Assembly (NCBI GenBank): GCA_903919715.1
Contig: CAIXJC010000010.1
Location: 1-64,000 of the forward strand
DNA: 64,000 nucleotides
Direction: 5' to 3'
DNA from: an uncultured bacterium
GTDB taxonomy: Bacteria > Planctomycetota > Phycisphaerae > Phycisphaerales > SM1A02
The notes under the pieces were generated by a model. The model was not told the origin of the DNA and did no database searches. It saw nothing but the letters and a program-made list of their open reading frames with translations. Position 1 is the stretch's first letter, and each line of letters begins with the position of its first letter. Positions 25,201 to 33,084 of this stretch are shown here, piece after piece. The position numbers were made by a program, and so were the translations under genes.

Positions 25201-26446
25201 TCTGAGCCTCTTCCACACCTTCGTGTGTCAACGTCGCACGCTTCTTATCCATCTCAAGTTCGTAGTACTGAATGAATCGATCGCGCTCACGTTCGAGCAC
25301 TGGGAACTGTTTCCGAGCATCATCAAGCCGCTTTTTAATCGCTGGAACTGCCGCCTTGTCTCGTGCATTGCGGATATCGCCTTCAGCTCCTGCCATCGCT
25401 GCGCGACAATGCTGCAACTTATCTTCAGCAGTTTGCCACTCTTTTTGGCGACCGACGAGATGAATCGCGAGCCGATTCGACAATTCATAGCGCGGTTGTT
25501 GGTTGTATGCAGGTCCAGAAATGATCAAAGGGGTACGCGCCTCATCGATCAGCGTCGAATCCACTTCGTCCACGATTGCAAAGTGACGTGATCTTTGCAC
25601 TTGATCGATTGCACGCACCTTCATGTTGTCACGCAGATAATCGAAGCCGAATTCGCTGGTCGTTCCGTACACCACGTCGCATGAATATGCGGTGATTTTG
25701 TCGCTCGGCCGCTGCATATGCATCGGATGAATCGCACCCACGGTCAATCCGACCGCATAGAAGAATGGGAAGGTCCAATCACGATCTCGCTGCACGAGAT
25801 AGTCGTTGACGGTGACAACGTGGACTTGTTTCTCTTCGCATGCGGCCAAATAGCACGCCAATGGTCCAACAATTGTCTTGCCTTCTCCTGTCTTCATTTC
25901 GGCAATTCGGCCCTCGCTGAGCACGATTCCACCGATAATTTGAACGTCAAACGGCCGCGCTCGAAAGGGGGGACGACTCTCGGGGAAGACCTCGCGAGCA
26001 GCTTGATACACAGCGACTGGGATGTCGACCAATTGCCATCCAGCAATATCCGCATGGCAACCTCGAAGGTCGCCCGATGGTTCGCGGGGCGCCGTAGCAG
26101 CCATGATTGCCTGCGTCTCAAGAAATGCGGTTCGGGCAGACTGCGAGAGACGCTGCGGATCAAATCCAAGCGCAGGGTTGAAGATATTGCGAATTCCAAC
26201 CGATCGATCCATCGCTTCGCGAGCGCACGCAAAGATCTCAGGGATCATGTCATACGGCCGTTCGCCCTTGCGAACACGCTCGCGGAAAATCAGGATCATC
26301 CCGCGAAGTTCGGCGTCGCTCATCACTGCGAACTTCGATTCGAGATCACTTACCTTATCGACGATGCGCAGGTAGCGACGCACCATGCGTTGATTTTGAG
26401 TCCCAAAGGTCTTGCGGATGAAGAAGTCGACAACTGGAATTGGCAT
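22271..26446 (-). CDS. secA: Preprotein translocase ATPase SecA, enlarged form
   Basis: The 1391-residue motor drives proteins through SecYEG; E. coli SecA has 901 residues. Visible elements include Walker [30 protein letters not shown], the PPXD region, [38 protein letters not shown] and the C-terminal zinc motif [16 protein letters not shown]. Extra length lies in a coiled segment after the first helicase domain (about 350-410), about 115 residues between MAGRGTDI and GGLHIVG, and a long insertion in the C-terminal helical domain, which also has a Pro/Ala-rich linker before the zinc motif. Start ATG 26446 (MPIPVVDFF) fits the family better than 26545. Confidence 0.95.
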   Translation of the reverse strand: [1391 protein letters not shown]

Positions 26447-26569
26447 TGGAGAAAACTTTCGAAAAAATGCGGAGGATTCCGCAGAGGAATTTGAATCGTT
26501 CAAGATGCACGCAGAGACACTTGCAACAAGTGTCGGAGAATCCAAGAACTCGCCGAGGGCGAGATCTCG

Positions 26570-26920
26570 TCAAATCTGATCGTGCGGAGGGGGCGCTGCG
26601 CCTAGGCAGGCGGCAATCGATGTCCGATGCCACTGAGTCGAAGACGCTGCGATGCTGATGCTGTGAGAGTTCCCAGAAACGCAACTGCCGGATGCTTGGT
26701 GACCGTCATTCCTCGCTGCGACAGAGATACGACCTGCCATCGACGGCGAATCAACCGCAACCACAATTGAGCCAGCAAACACCATTGAACTTCCATTGCA
26801 AACCAATGGGACACCCAATGCCGCAATCGTCAGCATGAGGGTGAACAGAGTTGGTTGCAGAAGCGGAATCACGGTTCGTGCTATTGTGGCACCAATTCGG
26901 AGTCTCGGCAAGTTATGCAT
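26570..26920 (-). CDS. Possible small membrane/exported protein upstream of secA
   Basis: A 116-codon frame lies between tRNA-Met and secA. The product has a basic N-terminus and one hydrophobic stretch (about 20-42, LLQPTLFTLMLTIAALGVPL), then a Ser/Ala/His-rich tail with no known family. Codon pattern is not clearly coding, and another frame overlaps part of it. In gammaproteobacteria an exported peptide upstream of secA (SecM) regulates it. There is no sequence sign of an arrest motif here, so that is only a comparison. Confidence 0.3.
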   Translation of the reverse strand: MHNLPRLRIGATIARTVIPLLQPTLFTLMLTIAALGVPLVCNGSSMVFAGSIVVAVDSPSMAGRISVAARNDGHQASGSCVSGNSHSISIAASSTQWHRTSIAACLGAAPPPHDQI

Positions 26921-26936
26921 GTATTCTTTTTCACTT

Positions 26937-27010
26937 GGGGTGGTAGCTCAGCGGTCCAGAGCCCCTGACTCATAATCGGTGAGACCTGGGTTCGAATCCC
27001 AGCCGCCCCA
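26937..27010 (+). tRNA. tRNA with CAT anticodon (elongator Met or Ile2)
   Basis: GGGGTGG pairs with CCGCCCC (one T-G). The D arm is AGCTCAGCGGTCCAGAGC, the anticodon loop CTCATAA, the T arm CTGGG/CCCAG with TTCGAAT. Whether it is elongator Met or lysidine-modified Ile2 cannot be decided by eye. It is not initiator tRNA, because position 1-72 pairs. Confidence 0.9.
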
Positions 27011-27044
27011 TTTCGTTTGCGCCCCCGGCGCTAACCTTCGCTTC

Positions 27045-27845
27045 GTGTCGACGCATATAACTCGCATCTTCGATTCGCTACGGACTGAGCAACGAACTGG
27101 ATTGATGCCATTTGTGACGGGTGGTTATCCGTCATTGGATGTGACAACTGCGGCAATCGAAGCGATTGCGAACGCGGGTGCTGCGATCATTGAAGTTGGT
27201 ATTCCATTCAGCGATCCAATCGCAGACGGTCCGATTATTGCCGCCAGCATGCACGATGCGCTGCAGAGTGGCGCAGATCCTCATAGTGTTTTCCGTGCTG
27301 TGCGCGCTGCACGTGCAAAAACATCTGTCGGATTGATTGCGATGGTCAGCGTTTCCATTGTCACAAGAATCGGCGAAGAATTGTTTGTTTCGCAAGCTGC
27401 CGATGCAGGGTTCGATGGCCTCATCGTTCCAGATCTTGATCTTGCGCGTGCGCGTGAACTTTCTCTTCTCTGCGAACGACGCAGTATGGCGTTAGCACTC
27501 CTCGTCGCTCCGACGACTTCGGTTGACCGAATGGCGCAGATCACTGATGCATGCCGAGGTTTTATCTATCTACTCGCTCGAGCAGGAGTGACCGGCGAGC
27601 GTGATTCAAGCCCAGAAATTTCTGGATCGGTGAAATCCATTCGGGCATTCAGCAAACTTCCAATCGCCGCTGGATTTGGCATCTCGACCCCAGAGCATGT
27701 TGCCGCCGTTACGAAGTATGCCGATGCAGCAATTGTCGGCAGCGCACTGGTACGGCGCATGGGCGAGAGCGATCCCGTCAACGCTGCCGCCGAATTCACT
27801 CGTCGGCTTGCGACTGGCCTTCGGACGGGCGCTCCAACAACCTGA
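27045..27845 (+). CDS. trpA: Tryptophan synthase alpha subunit
   Basis: The 266-residue TIM barrel cleaves indole-3-glycerol phosphate. MPFVTGGYPSLDVTTA, AAIIEVGIPFSDPIADGPII (catalytic Glu50 and Asp61), LIVPDLDLARARELS, GFIYLLARAGVTGERDS and AAGFGISTPEHVAAVTKYADAAIVGSALV cover the family. The start is GTG 27045; the upstream in-frame sequence is the tRNA. No other trp gene is adjacent. Confidence 0.95.
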   Translation: MSTHITRIFDSLRTEQRTGLMPFVTGGYPSLDVTTAAIEAIANAGAAIIEVGIPFSDPIADGPIIAASMHDALQSGADPHSVFRAVRAARAKTSVGLIAMVSVSIVTRIGEELFVSQAADAGFDGLIVPDLDLARARELSLLCERRSMALALLVAPTTSVDRMAQITDACRGFIYLLARAGVTGERDSSPEISGSVKSIRAFSKLPIAAGFGISTPEHVAAVTKYADAAIVGSALVRRMGESDPVNAAAEFTRRLATGLRTGAPTT

Positions 27846-28146
27846 AATCTCGGCGCTCAACTTTTCTCGTTGGAATTCACGAACATTCGCTGCAGAGAAA
27901 TTCGTTGGGCCAACCATATTTCAAAGTCGTGCGCGACTATGCGCTTCGGTACATGGCGGGAAATCACATTCATGAAGGGTTGTCATTCTTCCTCAACTTC
28001 GAGAACTCCATGACGAGTGGGCAAGACAGGATCAATCTCGGGGCGAACCCAACAATGAAGTCACGAAGGCAGCAGCCGCAGCCCAGGTCATTCAATTCAT
28101 CGAAAACATTCCTGAAGACCGATTGACCCTCAACAAATTTCAGTAG
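27846..28146 (+). pseudogene. Probable frameshifted remnant of a small gene between trpA and the ABC cassette
   Basis: Two partial frames look protein-like but do not join. Up to about 27980 the frame with QPYFKVVRDYALRYMAGNHIHEG reads well. From 27976 another frame reads QLRELHDEWARQDQSRG and later AAAAAQVIQFIENIPEDRL, ending TAG at 28144-28146, with no ATG, GTG or TTG at its head. One frameshift near 27975 would fuse them into a product of about 80-100 residues. It may be a decayed gene or a sequencing error. I do not recognise the family. Confidence 0.4.
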
Positions 28147-28158
28147 CCTTCGCCAGCA

Positions 28159-29796
28159 ATGGTTGCGCTGCCACATTTCGACGAATCTTCCCAGCGCCCT
28201 TCGATTGAGCCTGATTCGGCGAAGGCTGATTCGGCAGAGGCGCTTCTCGAGGCGCACGCTGTCACCGTCGATTACCCAGGAGTTCGAGCGCTCGATGCCG
28301 TCTCGATCACCTTTCGCGGCGGCGAAATCCATGCCGTTGTGGGCGAGAATGGGGCGGGAAAGAGCACGATGATGAACGTGCTCTCTGGTGTTGTGCGCCC
28401 GACGTTGGGGAGACTCACCATGAAAGGGATCCCGACCGAGTTCACACGGCCATCAGATGCGATTCGCGCTGGCATCGCAATGGTGCATCAAGAATTGCAC
28501 CTCATCGAGACACTCAATGTTGCGGAAAATGTGATGCTCGGTCGCGAACCAACTCGTTTCTTTGGATTCGCGGTCGATCGAGCAAGTCAACGAACCCGAG
28601 CAGGACAACTCCTGCGCATGCTTGGTTCCGACCTGAATCTTTCGACAACTGCATCAGAGCTATCAATTGCGCAAGCGCAATTTGTCGAAATCGCAAAGTG
28701 TCTCGCCAGCGATGCGCAGGTTCTCATCTTCGACGAACCGACGGCTGTCTTGGGAGAATGCGATTCAGATCGCCTCTTCACCGTCATGAGACGACTCCGC
28801 GACGAAGGGCGATGCATCGTTTTTATATCGCATCATCTCGACGAGGTGATTGCTGTTGCCGATCGAATCAGCGTGTTGCGCGATGGGCGACTTGTCCAAT
28901 CCTTCCAACGCGAGGCTGATGGCGTCATCAGAGGGAAGGATGGGATCGCTGCTGATGAAGGCACTCTTGCCCATGCGATGGTCGGCCGCGAACTCGAATC
29001 AATCTATCCCGCAAAGGGCAGCGCAAGCGGTGCGCGAGCGGCGATTGAACTCGTCGACTTTGGAGCGCGACGAAAATCCCATGGAATCTCATTGTCAGTC
29101 GCTCCAGGAGAGATCCTTGGTATCGCTGGCCTTGTCGGAAGCGGACGAACTGAAACAGCTGAAGCAATCGTTGGCCTTCGCCAACGCGACGGCGTTGTGC
29201 GCATCGATGGGTGCGAGGTTCAGTTCGCAACTGTTCGTGCTGCCAAGCAAGCGGGCGTCGCATATGTCAGCGAGGACCGAAAGGGGCGCGGTCTGCACAC
29301 CACACTGTCGTCTCTCTGCAACATGACGCTGCCCTCGCTTGACGCATGCACGAAACTTGGCGGACTCCTGATTGATTCCAAATCCGAGCGGAAAATCTCG
29401 CAGCACTGGATCAACGCTTTTCAAATTAGATGCGCACGACCGATGCAGCCCATTTCCTCCCTCTCGGGAGGCAATCAACAGAAATTCGCACTCGCACGTT
29501 GGCTTGAGACCAAACCAAAGGTGTTGATCATTGATGAACCAACGCGCGGCGTCGATGTGGGGGCGCGTGGAGAGATCTATCGCATCATTGCCAAACTCGC
29601 ATCAGATGGACTCGCATGCATCGTCATCAGTTCAGAACTTCCAGAGTTGATCGGCATTGCGCACCGCGTGGTCGTCATGCGCTTGGGAACAATTGCAGGG
29701 GAAGTTCCGCGTGATCGGCTGGCACTTGCAGACTGTCAAGAGCGCATCGTCCGAATCGCATCTGGACTCCCAGAAGAAAACGAGCACCGCCAGTGA
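28159..29796 (+). CDS. Sugar ABC transporter, dual ATP-binding protein (RbsA-like)
   Basis: The 545-residue protein has two nucleotide-binding domains. The first has GENGAGKSTMMNVLSG, ELSIAQAQFVEIAKCL and VLIFDEPTAVLG. The second has the degenerate Walker A GLVGSGRTETAEA, SSLSGGNQQKFALARWL and VLIIDEPTRGVDVGARGEIYR, as usual for the CUT2 (ribose/galactose/xylose) family. It powers uptake through the permease encoded next to it, whose GTG overlaps its TGA. The transported sugar is unknown. Confidence 0.93.
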   Translation: MVALPHFDESSQRPSIEPDSAKADSAEALLEAHAVTVDYPGVRALDAVSITFRGGEIHAVVGENGAGKSTMMNVLSGVVRPTLGRLTMKGIPTEFTRPSDAIRAGIAMVHQELHLIETLNVAENVMLGREPTRFFGFAVDRASQRTRAGQLLRMLGSDLNLSTTASELSIAQAQFVEIAKCLASDAQVLIFDEPTAVLGECDSDRLFTVMRRLRDEGRCIVFISHHLDEVIAVADRISVLRDGRLVQSFQREADGVIRGKDGIAADEGTLAHAMVGRELESIYPAKGSASGARAAIELVDFGARRKSHGISLSVAPGEILGIAGLVGSGRTETAEAIVGLRQRDGVVRIDGCEVQFATVRAAKQAGVAYVSEDRKGRGLHTTLSSLCNMTLPSLDACTKLGGLLIDSKSERKISQHWINAFQIRCARPMQPISSLSGGNQQKFALARWLETKPKVLIIDEPTRGVDVGARGEIYRIIAKLASDGLACIVISSELPELIGIAHRVVVMRLGTIAGEVPRDRLALADCQERIVRIASGLPEENEHRQ

Positions 29797-30815
29797 ACCC
29801 ACGCATTTCCCATGCCGTTCGTGAGACGCAACGCACACTCGAGCGGTGGGGGGTTCTCGTTGCGTTCATCATTCTCTTTGTCGTCAGCACAGCGAAACAA
29901 GGATTCGATTTCTTCAATCCTGAAAATTTCCGCTCGCTGCTCAACTCCAATGCACCGGTTGGAATTCTCGCAGTCGGCATGACACTTGTCATTATCTCAG
30001 CTGGCATCGATCTTTCGGTCGGCAGTATGGTGGTCCTTGCGGCAGCGATCGGCATGACCGCGATGAATGCGCTGATCGAACACGGCACTTCGGAATTGAA
30101 TGCTGTCCTACTTGGAGGAGCGATCACAATTCTTGCTGGAACTGCTGCAGGAGCATTCAACGGCGTCCTGATTGTCTTCGGTCGCATCGCCCCCTTTATT
30201 GCAACACTCGGTGGACTCGCCGCATTCAGGTCGATGTCACTGGCCATCGCGGATGCTGGAGAAATCCGTTCACAAAGTGCGACAATGTTCAGTGCGCTCG
30301 GACGCGGGGGAATCCCACTTCCTGGGTTGGAAAACTCTGCTGGCAAGCCGCTCACGCTTTCGATCAGCACGGTGATCTTCTTCGTAGTCGCTGCCATTGC
30401 ACAGTGGTTTCTCTCGCGCTCTCGATTCGGCCGACAACTCGTTGCAGTCGGCGCGAATGAAATGGCGGCGCGTTACGCTGGCATTTCAGTTTCGTGGGTG
30501 AGGCTCCGCGTCTATACGGTCATGGGACTTCTCGCAGGGATCGCCGCACTCGCGCAGAGTTCACGTATGAATTCTGTATCGACGGCTCAACTTGGACTCG
30601 GCAGTGAACTCGATGCGATCGCCGCAGTCGTCATCGGTGGAACGAGCCTACGAGGTGGATTTGGGCGCGTCTGGGGAACTGTTGTGGGGGTACTCATATT
30701 GGGAATGATCACCAACATTCTTACGATTTCTGGCGTCAGCCCATACTGGCAAGGCGCCGTCAAAGGGGCGGTCATTGTGCTTGCGGTACTTGTCCAGCGA
30801 AGTTCTCGGGAGTGA
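29793..30815 (+). CDS. Sugar ABC transporter permease (RbsC-like)
   Basis: The 340-residue integral membrane protein has about nine to ten hydrophobic segments. ILAVGMTLVIISAGIDLSVGSMVVLAAAIGMTAM and YAGISVSWVRLRVYTVMGLLAGIAALAQSSRMNS and GGTSLRGGFGRVWGTVVGVLILGMITN are the CUT2 permease signatures. Start GTG 29793 overlaps the ATPase stop. Confidence 0.93.
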   Translation: MNPRISHAVRETQRTLERWGVLVAFIILFVVSTAKQGFDFFNPENFRSLLNSNAPVGILAVGMTLVIISAGIDLSVGSMVVLAAAIGMTAMNALIEHGTSELNAVLLGGAITILAGTAAGAFNGVLIVFGRIAPFIATLGGLAAFRSMSLAIADAGEIRSQSATMFSALGRGGIPLPGLENSAGKPLTLSISTVIFFVVAAIAQWFLSRSRFGRQLVAVGANEMAARYAGISVSWVRLRVYTVMGLLAGIAALAQSSRMNSVSTAQLGLGSELDAIAAVVIGGTSLRGGFGRVWGTVVGVLILGMITNILTISGVSPYWQGAVKGAVIVLAVLVQRSSRE

Positions 30816-30853
30816 TTTGATTCGTTCGCAATTGAATCCGCTGTGAGCAGGAC

Positions 30854-30876
30854 GGGAAAGGAACGTATACCTTCCC
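30854..30876 (+). promoter_or_regulatory. Intercistronic stem-loop ahead of the binding-protein gene
   Basis: GGGAAAGG (30854-30861) can pair with CCTTCCC (30870-30876) with one bulged A, leaving an 8-base loop. It ends four bases before the ATG at 30881. Intercistronic stems between permease and binding protein often stabilise upstream RNA or adjust expression of the binding protein. It holds the only nearby Shine-Dalgarno-like AAAGGA inside its left arm. Confidence 0.4.
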
Positions 30877-30880
30877 AAAC

Positions 30881-31891
30881 ATGCGCCCATCTCACACTCT
30901 CGTTCTTTCATCCATTCTTGTTGCGGCAACCTTTTTGGGGTTTTCTGCAGCAGATCCTTCTGCGGGTCAAGTTGCTGCAACGCCGGCGGTTGCTCAGCGA
31001 GCAAAGATCAAGATCGGCGTTTCAATTCCAGCTGCGGACCATGGCTGGACTGCTGGCGTTGTGTGGTGGGCGAAGGAGTGCGCAAAGCTTCACCCTGAAA
31101 TCGAATGGACAATCGCAACCGCCGAAACTCCTGAAAAACAGATCTCCGATATCGAAGCGTTCATGGCGAAAAAGGTAGATGGGCTTGTGATCCTTGCCAC
31201 CGAATCGGCTCCGATCACTCCAGTAGCGGAGGAAGCGCACAGTCGTGGAATTCTGATCGTCAATGTTGACCGAGGTTTTCTTACACCAGCCGCTGACATA
31301 TTCATCGAAGGCGACAACACGGCATTTGGACGAAAGAGCGCAGAGTTTATTGTTGAAAAACTCGGCGGAAAAGGCAAGGCAAAGGGAGAGATCATCATCC
31401 TTGAAGGCATACCTTGCACCGTCAATACGGCACGCGTATCAGCAGCCTTGGCCGTTTTTAAGAACGAACCTGGCATCAAGATTGTTGGACAGCAAGCGGC
31501 AAATTGGAATCGTCAAAAAGCGCTCGAAGTAACTGAGACTTTGTTGACCAAGTCACCCAAGGTCAATGCGATCTGGGCTTCCGACGACGATATGGCACTC
31601 GGCGCAGAGCAAGCGCTCACAGAAAAGGGGATCTCTGGAGTGTGGATTCTTGGGGGTGCAGGCATGAAAGACATTGTGAAGCGGGTGATCGACAAGGATC
31701 CCATGTTTCCAGCCGACATCACCTATCCGCCATCGATGATTGCGACAGGAATGGAATTAGCAACAACGGTTCTCGTTGGTGGTCAACGTGCGGCGAAGTT
31801 GCAGTACATCCCTCGGCACTTGATGATCGATGTCGACCTCATCTTGCCCGCAAACGCAAAGAGCTACTACTTCCCGACTAGCATTTACTGA
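30881..31891 (+). CDS. Periplasmic sugar-binding protein (RbsB-like)
   Basis: The 336-residue protein has a signal peptide (about 1-24), then IKIGVSIPAADHGWTAGVVWWAKECAKLHPEIE, DIEAFMAKKVDGLVILATES, GILIVNVDRGF and NAIWASDDDMALGAEQALTEKGI. These are type-1 periplasmic binding protein features, with the Asp-Asp hinge residues for sugar binding. It is the ligand receptor for the RbsA/RbsC-like pair. The last codons (AGC ATT TAC TGA) lie in the first copy of a 14-nt tandem repeat. Confidence 0.93.
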   Translation: MRPSHTLVLSSILVAATFLGFSAADPSAGQVAATPAVAQRAKIKIGVSIPAADHGWTAGVVWWAKECAKLHPEIEWTIATAETPEKQISDIEAFMAKKVDGLVILATESAPITPVAEEAHSRGILIVNVDRGFLTPAADIFIEGDNTAFGRKSAEFIVEKLGGKGKAKGEIIILEGIPCTVNTARVSAALAVFKNEPGIKIVGQQAANWNRQKALEVTETLLTKSPKVNAIWASDDDMALGAEQALTEKGISGVWILGGAGMKDIVKRVIDKDPMFPADITYPPSMIATGMELATTVLVGGQRAAKLQYIPRHLMIDVDLILPANAKSYYFPTSIY

Positions 31892-31951
31892 TTGGCATTT
31901 ACTGATTGGCATTTACTGATTGGCATTTACTGATTGGCATTTGCTGATTGC
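31882..31951. repeat. Five tandem copies of a 14-nt unit containing the binding-protein stop codon
   Basis: CATTTACTGATTGG is repeated five times; the first four are exact and the fifth differs at two positions (CATTTGCTGATTGC). The first copy includes the last codons and TGA of the sugar-binding protein. Because 14 is not a multiple of 3, each copy recreates the stop in a new frame. Confidence 0.97.
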
Positions 31952-31969
31952 CGCCTGGTTTGAACCGGC

Positions 31970-32587
31970 TCAATACCGACGCATCACGCCAATCACGACA
32001 CCTTGGATCGTGCACTCACGAACGATGATCGGTTCGAACGCAGGATTCGAAGGCTGAAGTCGAATCGAACCATCTCGCTCTTTGAAATAGGACTTCAGCG
32101 TGGTCTCGCCGTCTGCTAGCAAAGCCACGACTCGCTCACCGTTTCGCGCTGTCGACCTTCGTTCCACGATCACATAGTCACCGTCGAGAATTCCCTCGTC
32201 GCGCATCGATTCCCCTTCAACTTGAAGAGCAAACATCTCGCCTCGTCTTGCCGTTGTTCGGCCGAAGATCTCCTCGAGCTGAAGTTTCTCATCTTGTGCG
32301 CAGCGCTCAATAGGCATACCAGCGGCAATGCGCCCAAGAAGCGGGAACGAAAGTCCAGATCCTTCGTCTGGTCGAACCGCATCCTCGACCTCAGATAAAG
32401 AGCGAGCCTTGTTCGGATTGCGTTTCAGCGCACCTTTCTCCACGAGCGCCTCCACATGTTCGAACACGGTGACCTTGCTCACGGCGAGTTCGTCCGCGAT
32501 TTCTTGCAGAGTCGGGGAGTATCCGTTCACCAGTCTGAACTGGCGAACAAAGTTGAAAATCCGCATTTGTTTGGGGGTGAGATTCAT
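31970..32587 (-). CDS. lexA: LexA repressor
   Basis: The 205-residue SOS repressor has a winged helix (MNLTPKQMRIFNFVRQF, TLQEIADELAVSKVTVFEHVEALVEKGALKR), the self-cleavage site Ala89-Gly90 (GRIAAGMPIE), catalytic Ser127 (VEGESMRDEGI) and Lys165 (ETTLKSYF). It is likely transcribed from a promoter near 33100, through the unknown ORF ahead of it, where a candidate operator lies. Confidence 0.95.
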   Translation of the reverse strand: MNLTPKQMRIFNFVRQFRLVNGYSPTLQEIADELAVSKVTVFEHVEALVEKGALKRNPNKARSLSEVEDAVRPDEGSGLSFPLLGRIAAGMPIERCAQDEKLQLEEIFGRTTARRGEMFALQVEGESMRDEGILDGDYVIVERRSTARNGERVVALLADGETTLKSYFKERDGSIRLQPSNPAFEPIIVRECTIQGVVIGVMRRY

Positions 32588-33041
32588 TTGTTTGAGTCAT
32601 CCTTTCTTGTTCATGCGATTCAGCTGATTCATTTGATTTATTGAGTTCATTTGAAAGAGTCATAGCGACTCGTCGATAGACATACACGGTTGGTGGTGGC
32701 GCTCCACGTGCGCCTTCATTTCGAATCATCGAAAGCGCTCGGCCTGCGGTCGTCGAATTGGGATTTTTCAGACCATTGGCGGTGGGGGGCTTCGGCGATT
32801 CTTGAGCAGAATGACCAACGAGGCGTGCGCCAATTCCAAGAAGCCTTTCCAACCAATCGATCGGCTCTTCGACGAAGCGCACTGCTTGCGCTGTGACATC
32901 ACTCGAACGTTGCGAGACTGAAATCATTTCCCCGCATTCATCAGCGACAATTTGAGTTACGAAATCGCCCCCAGGCCCGAAACATACGAGGGGTTCGCTG
33001 AGTGCGTGAAGCGCGAGGTTGGCATTTGGGATTGCGTTCAT
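32391..33041 (-). CDS. Unknown ORF upstream of, and overlapping, lexA
   Basis: The 216-codon frame begins MNAIPNANLALHALSEPLV, and the first 130 residues look coding (FVTQIVADECGEMISVSQRSSDVTAQAVRFVEEPIDWLERLLGIGARLVGHSAQ). The rest is Ser/Asn/Glu-rich, and the last 65 codons lie inside lexA in another frame and are surely shadow-like. A real product may end earlier or the overlap may be genuine. It sits between the candidate operator and lexA, so it would be damage-inducible. In many bacteria a small division inhibitor sits beside lexA, but no such motif is evident. Confidence 0.45.
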   Translation of the reverse strand: MNAIPNANLALHALSEPLVCFGPGGDFVTQIVADECGEMISVSQRSSDVTAQAVRFVEEPIDWLERLLGIGARLVGHSAQESPKPPTANGLKNPNSTTAGRALSMIRNEGARGAPPPTVYVYRRVAMTLSNELNKSNESAESHEQERMTQTNESHPQTNADFQLCSPVQTGERILPDSARNRGRTRREQGHRVRTCGGARGERCAETQSEQGSLFI

Positions 33042-33084
33042 GATTTCTCTTTCATCGGACGGGGGAGTTCTTGTTCTCTACATT

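Noticed and set aside
25718-26494. A 258-codon plus-strand frame antisense to secA
   Set aside because: It mirrors the conserved SecA helicase region; its product shows no domain and it has no ribosome site.
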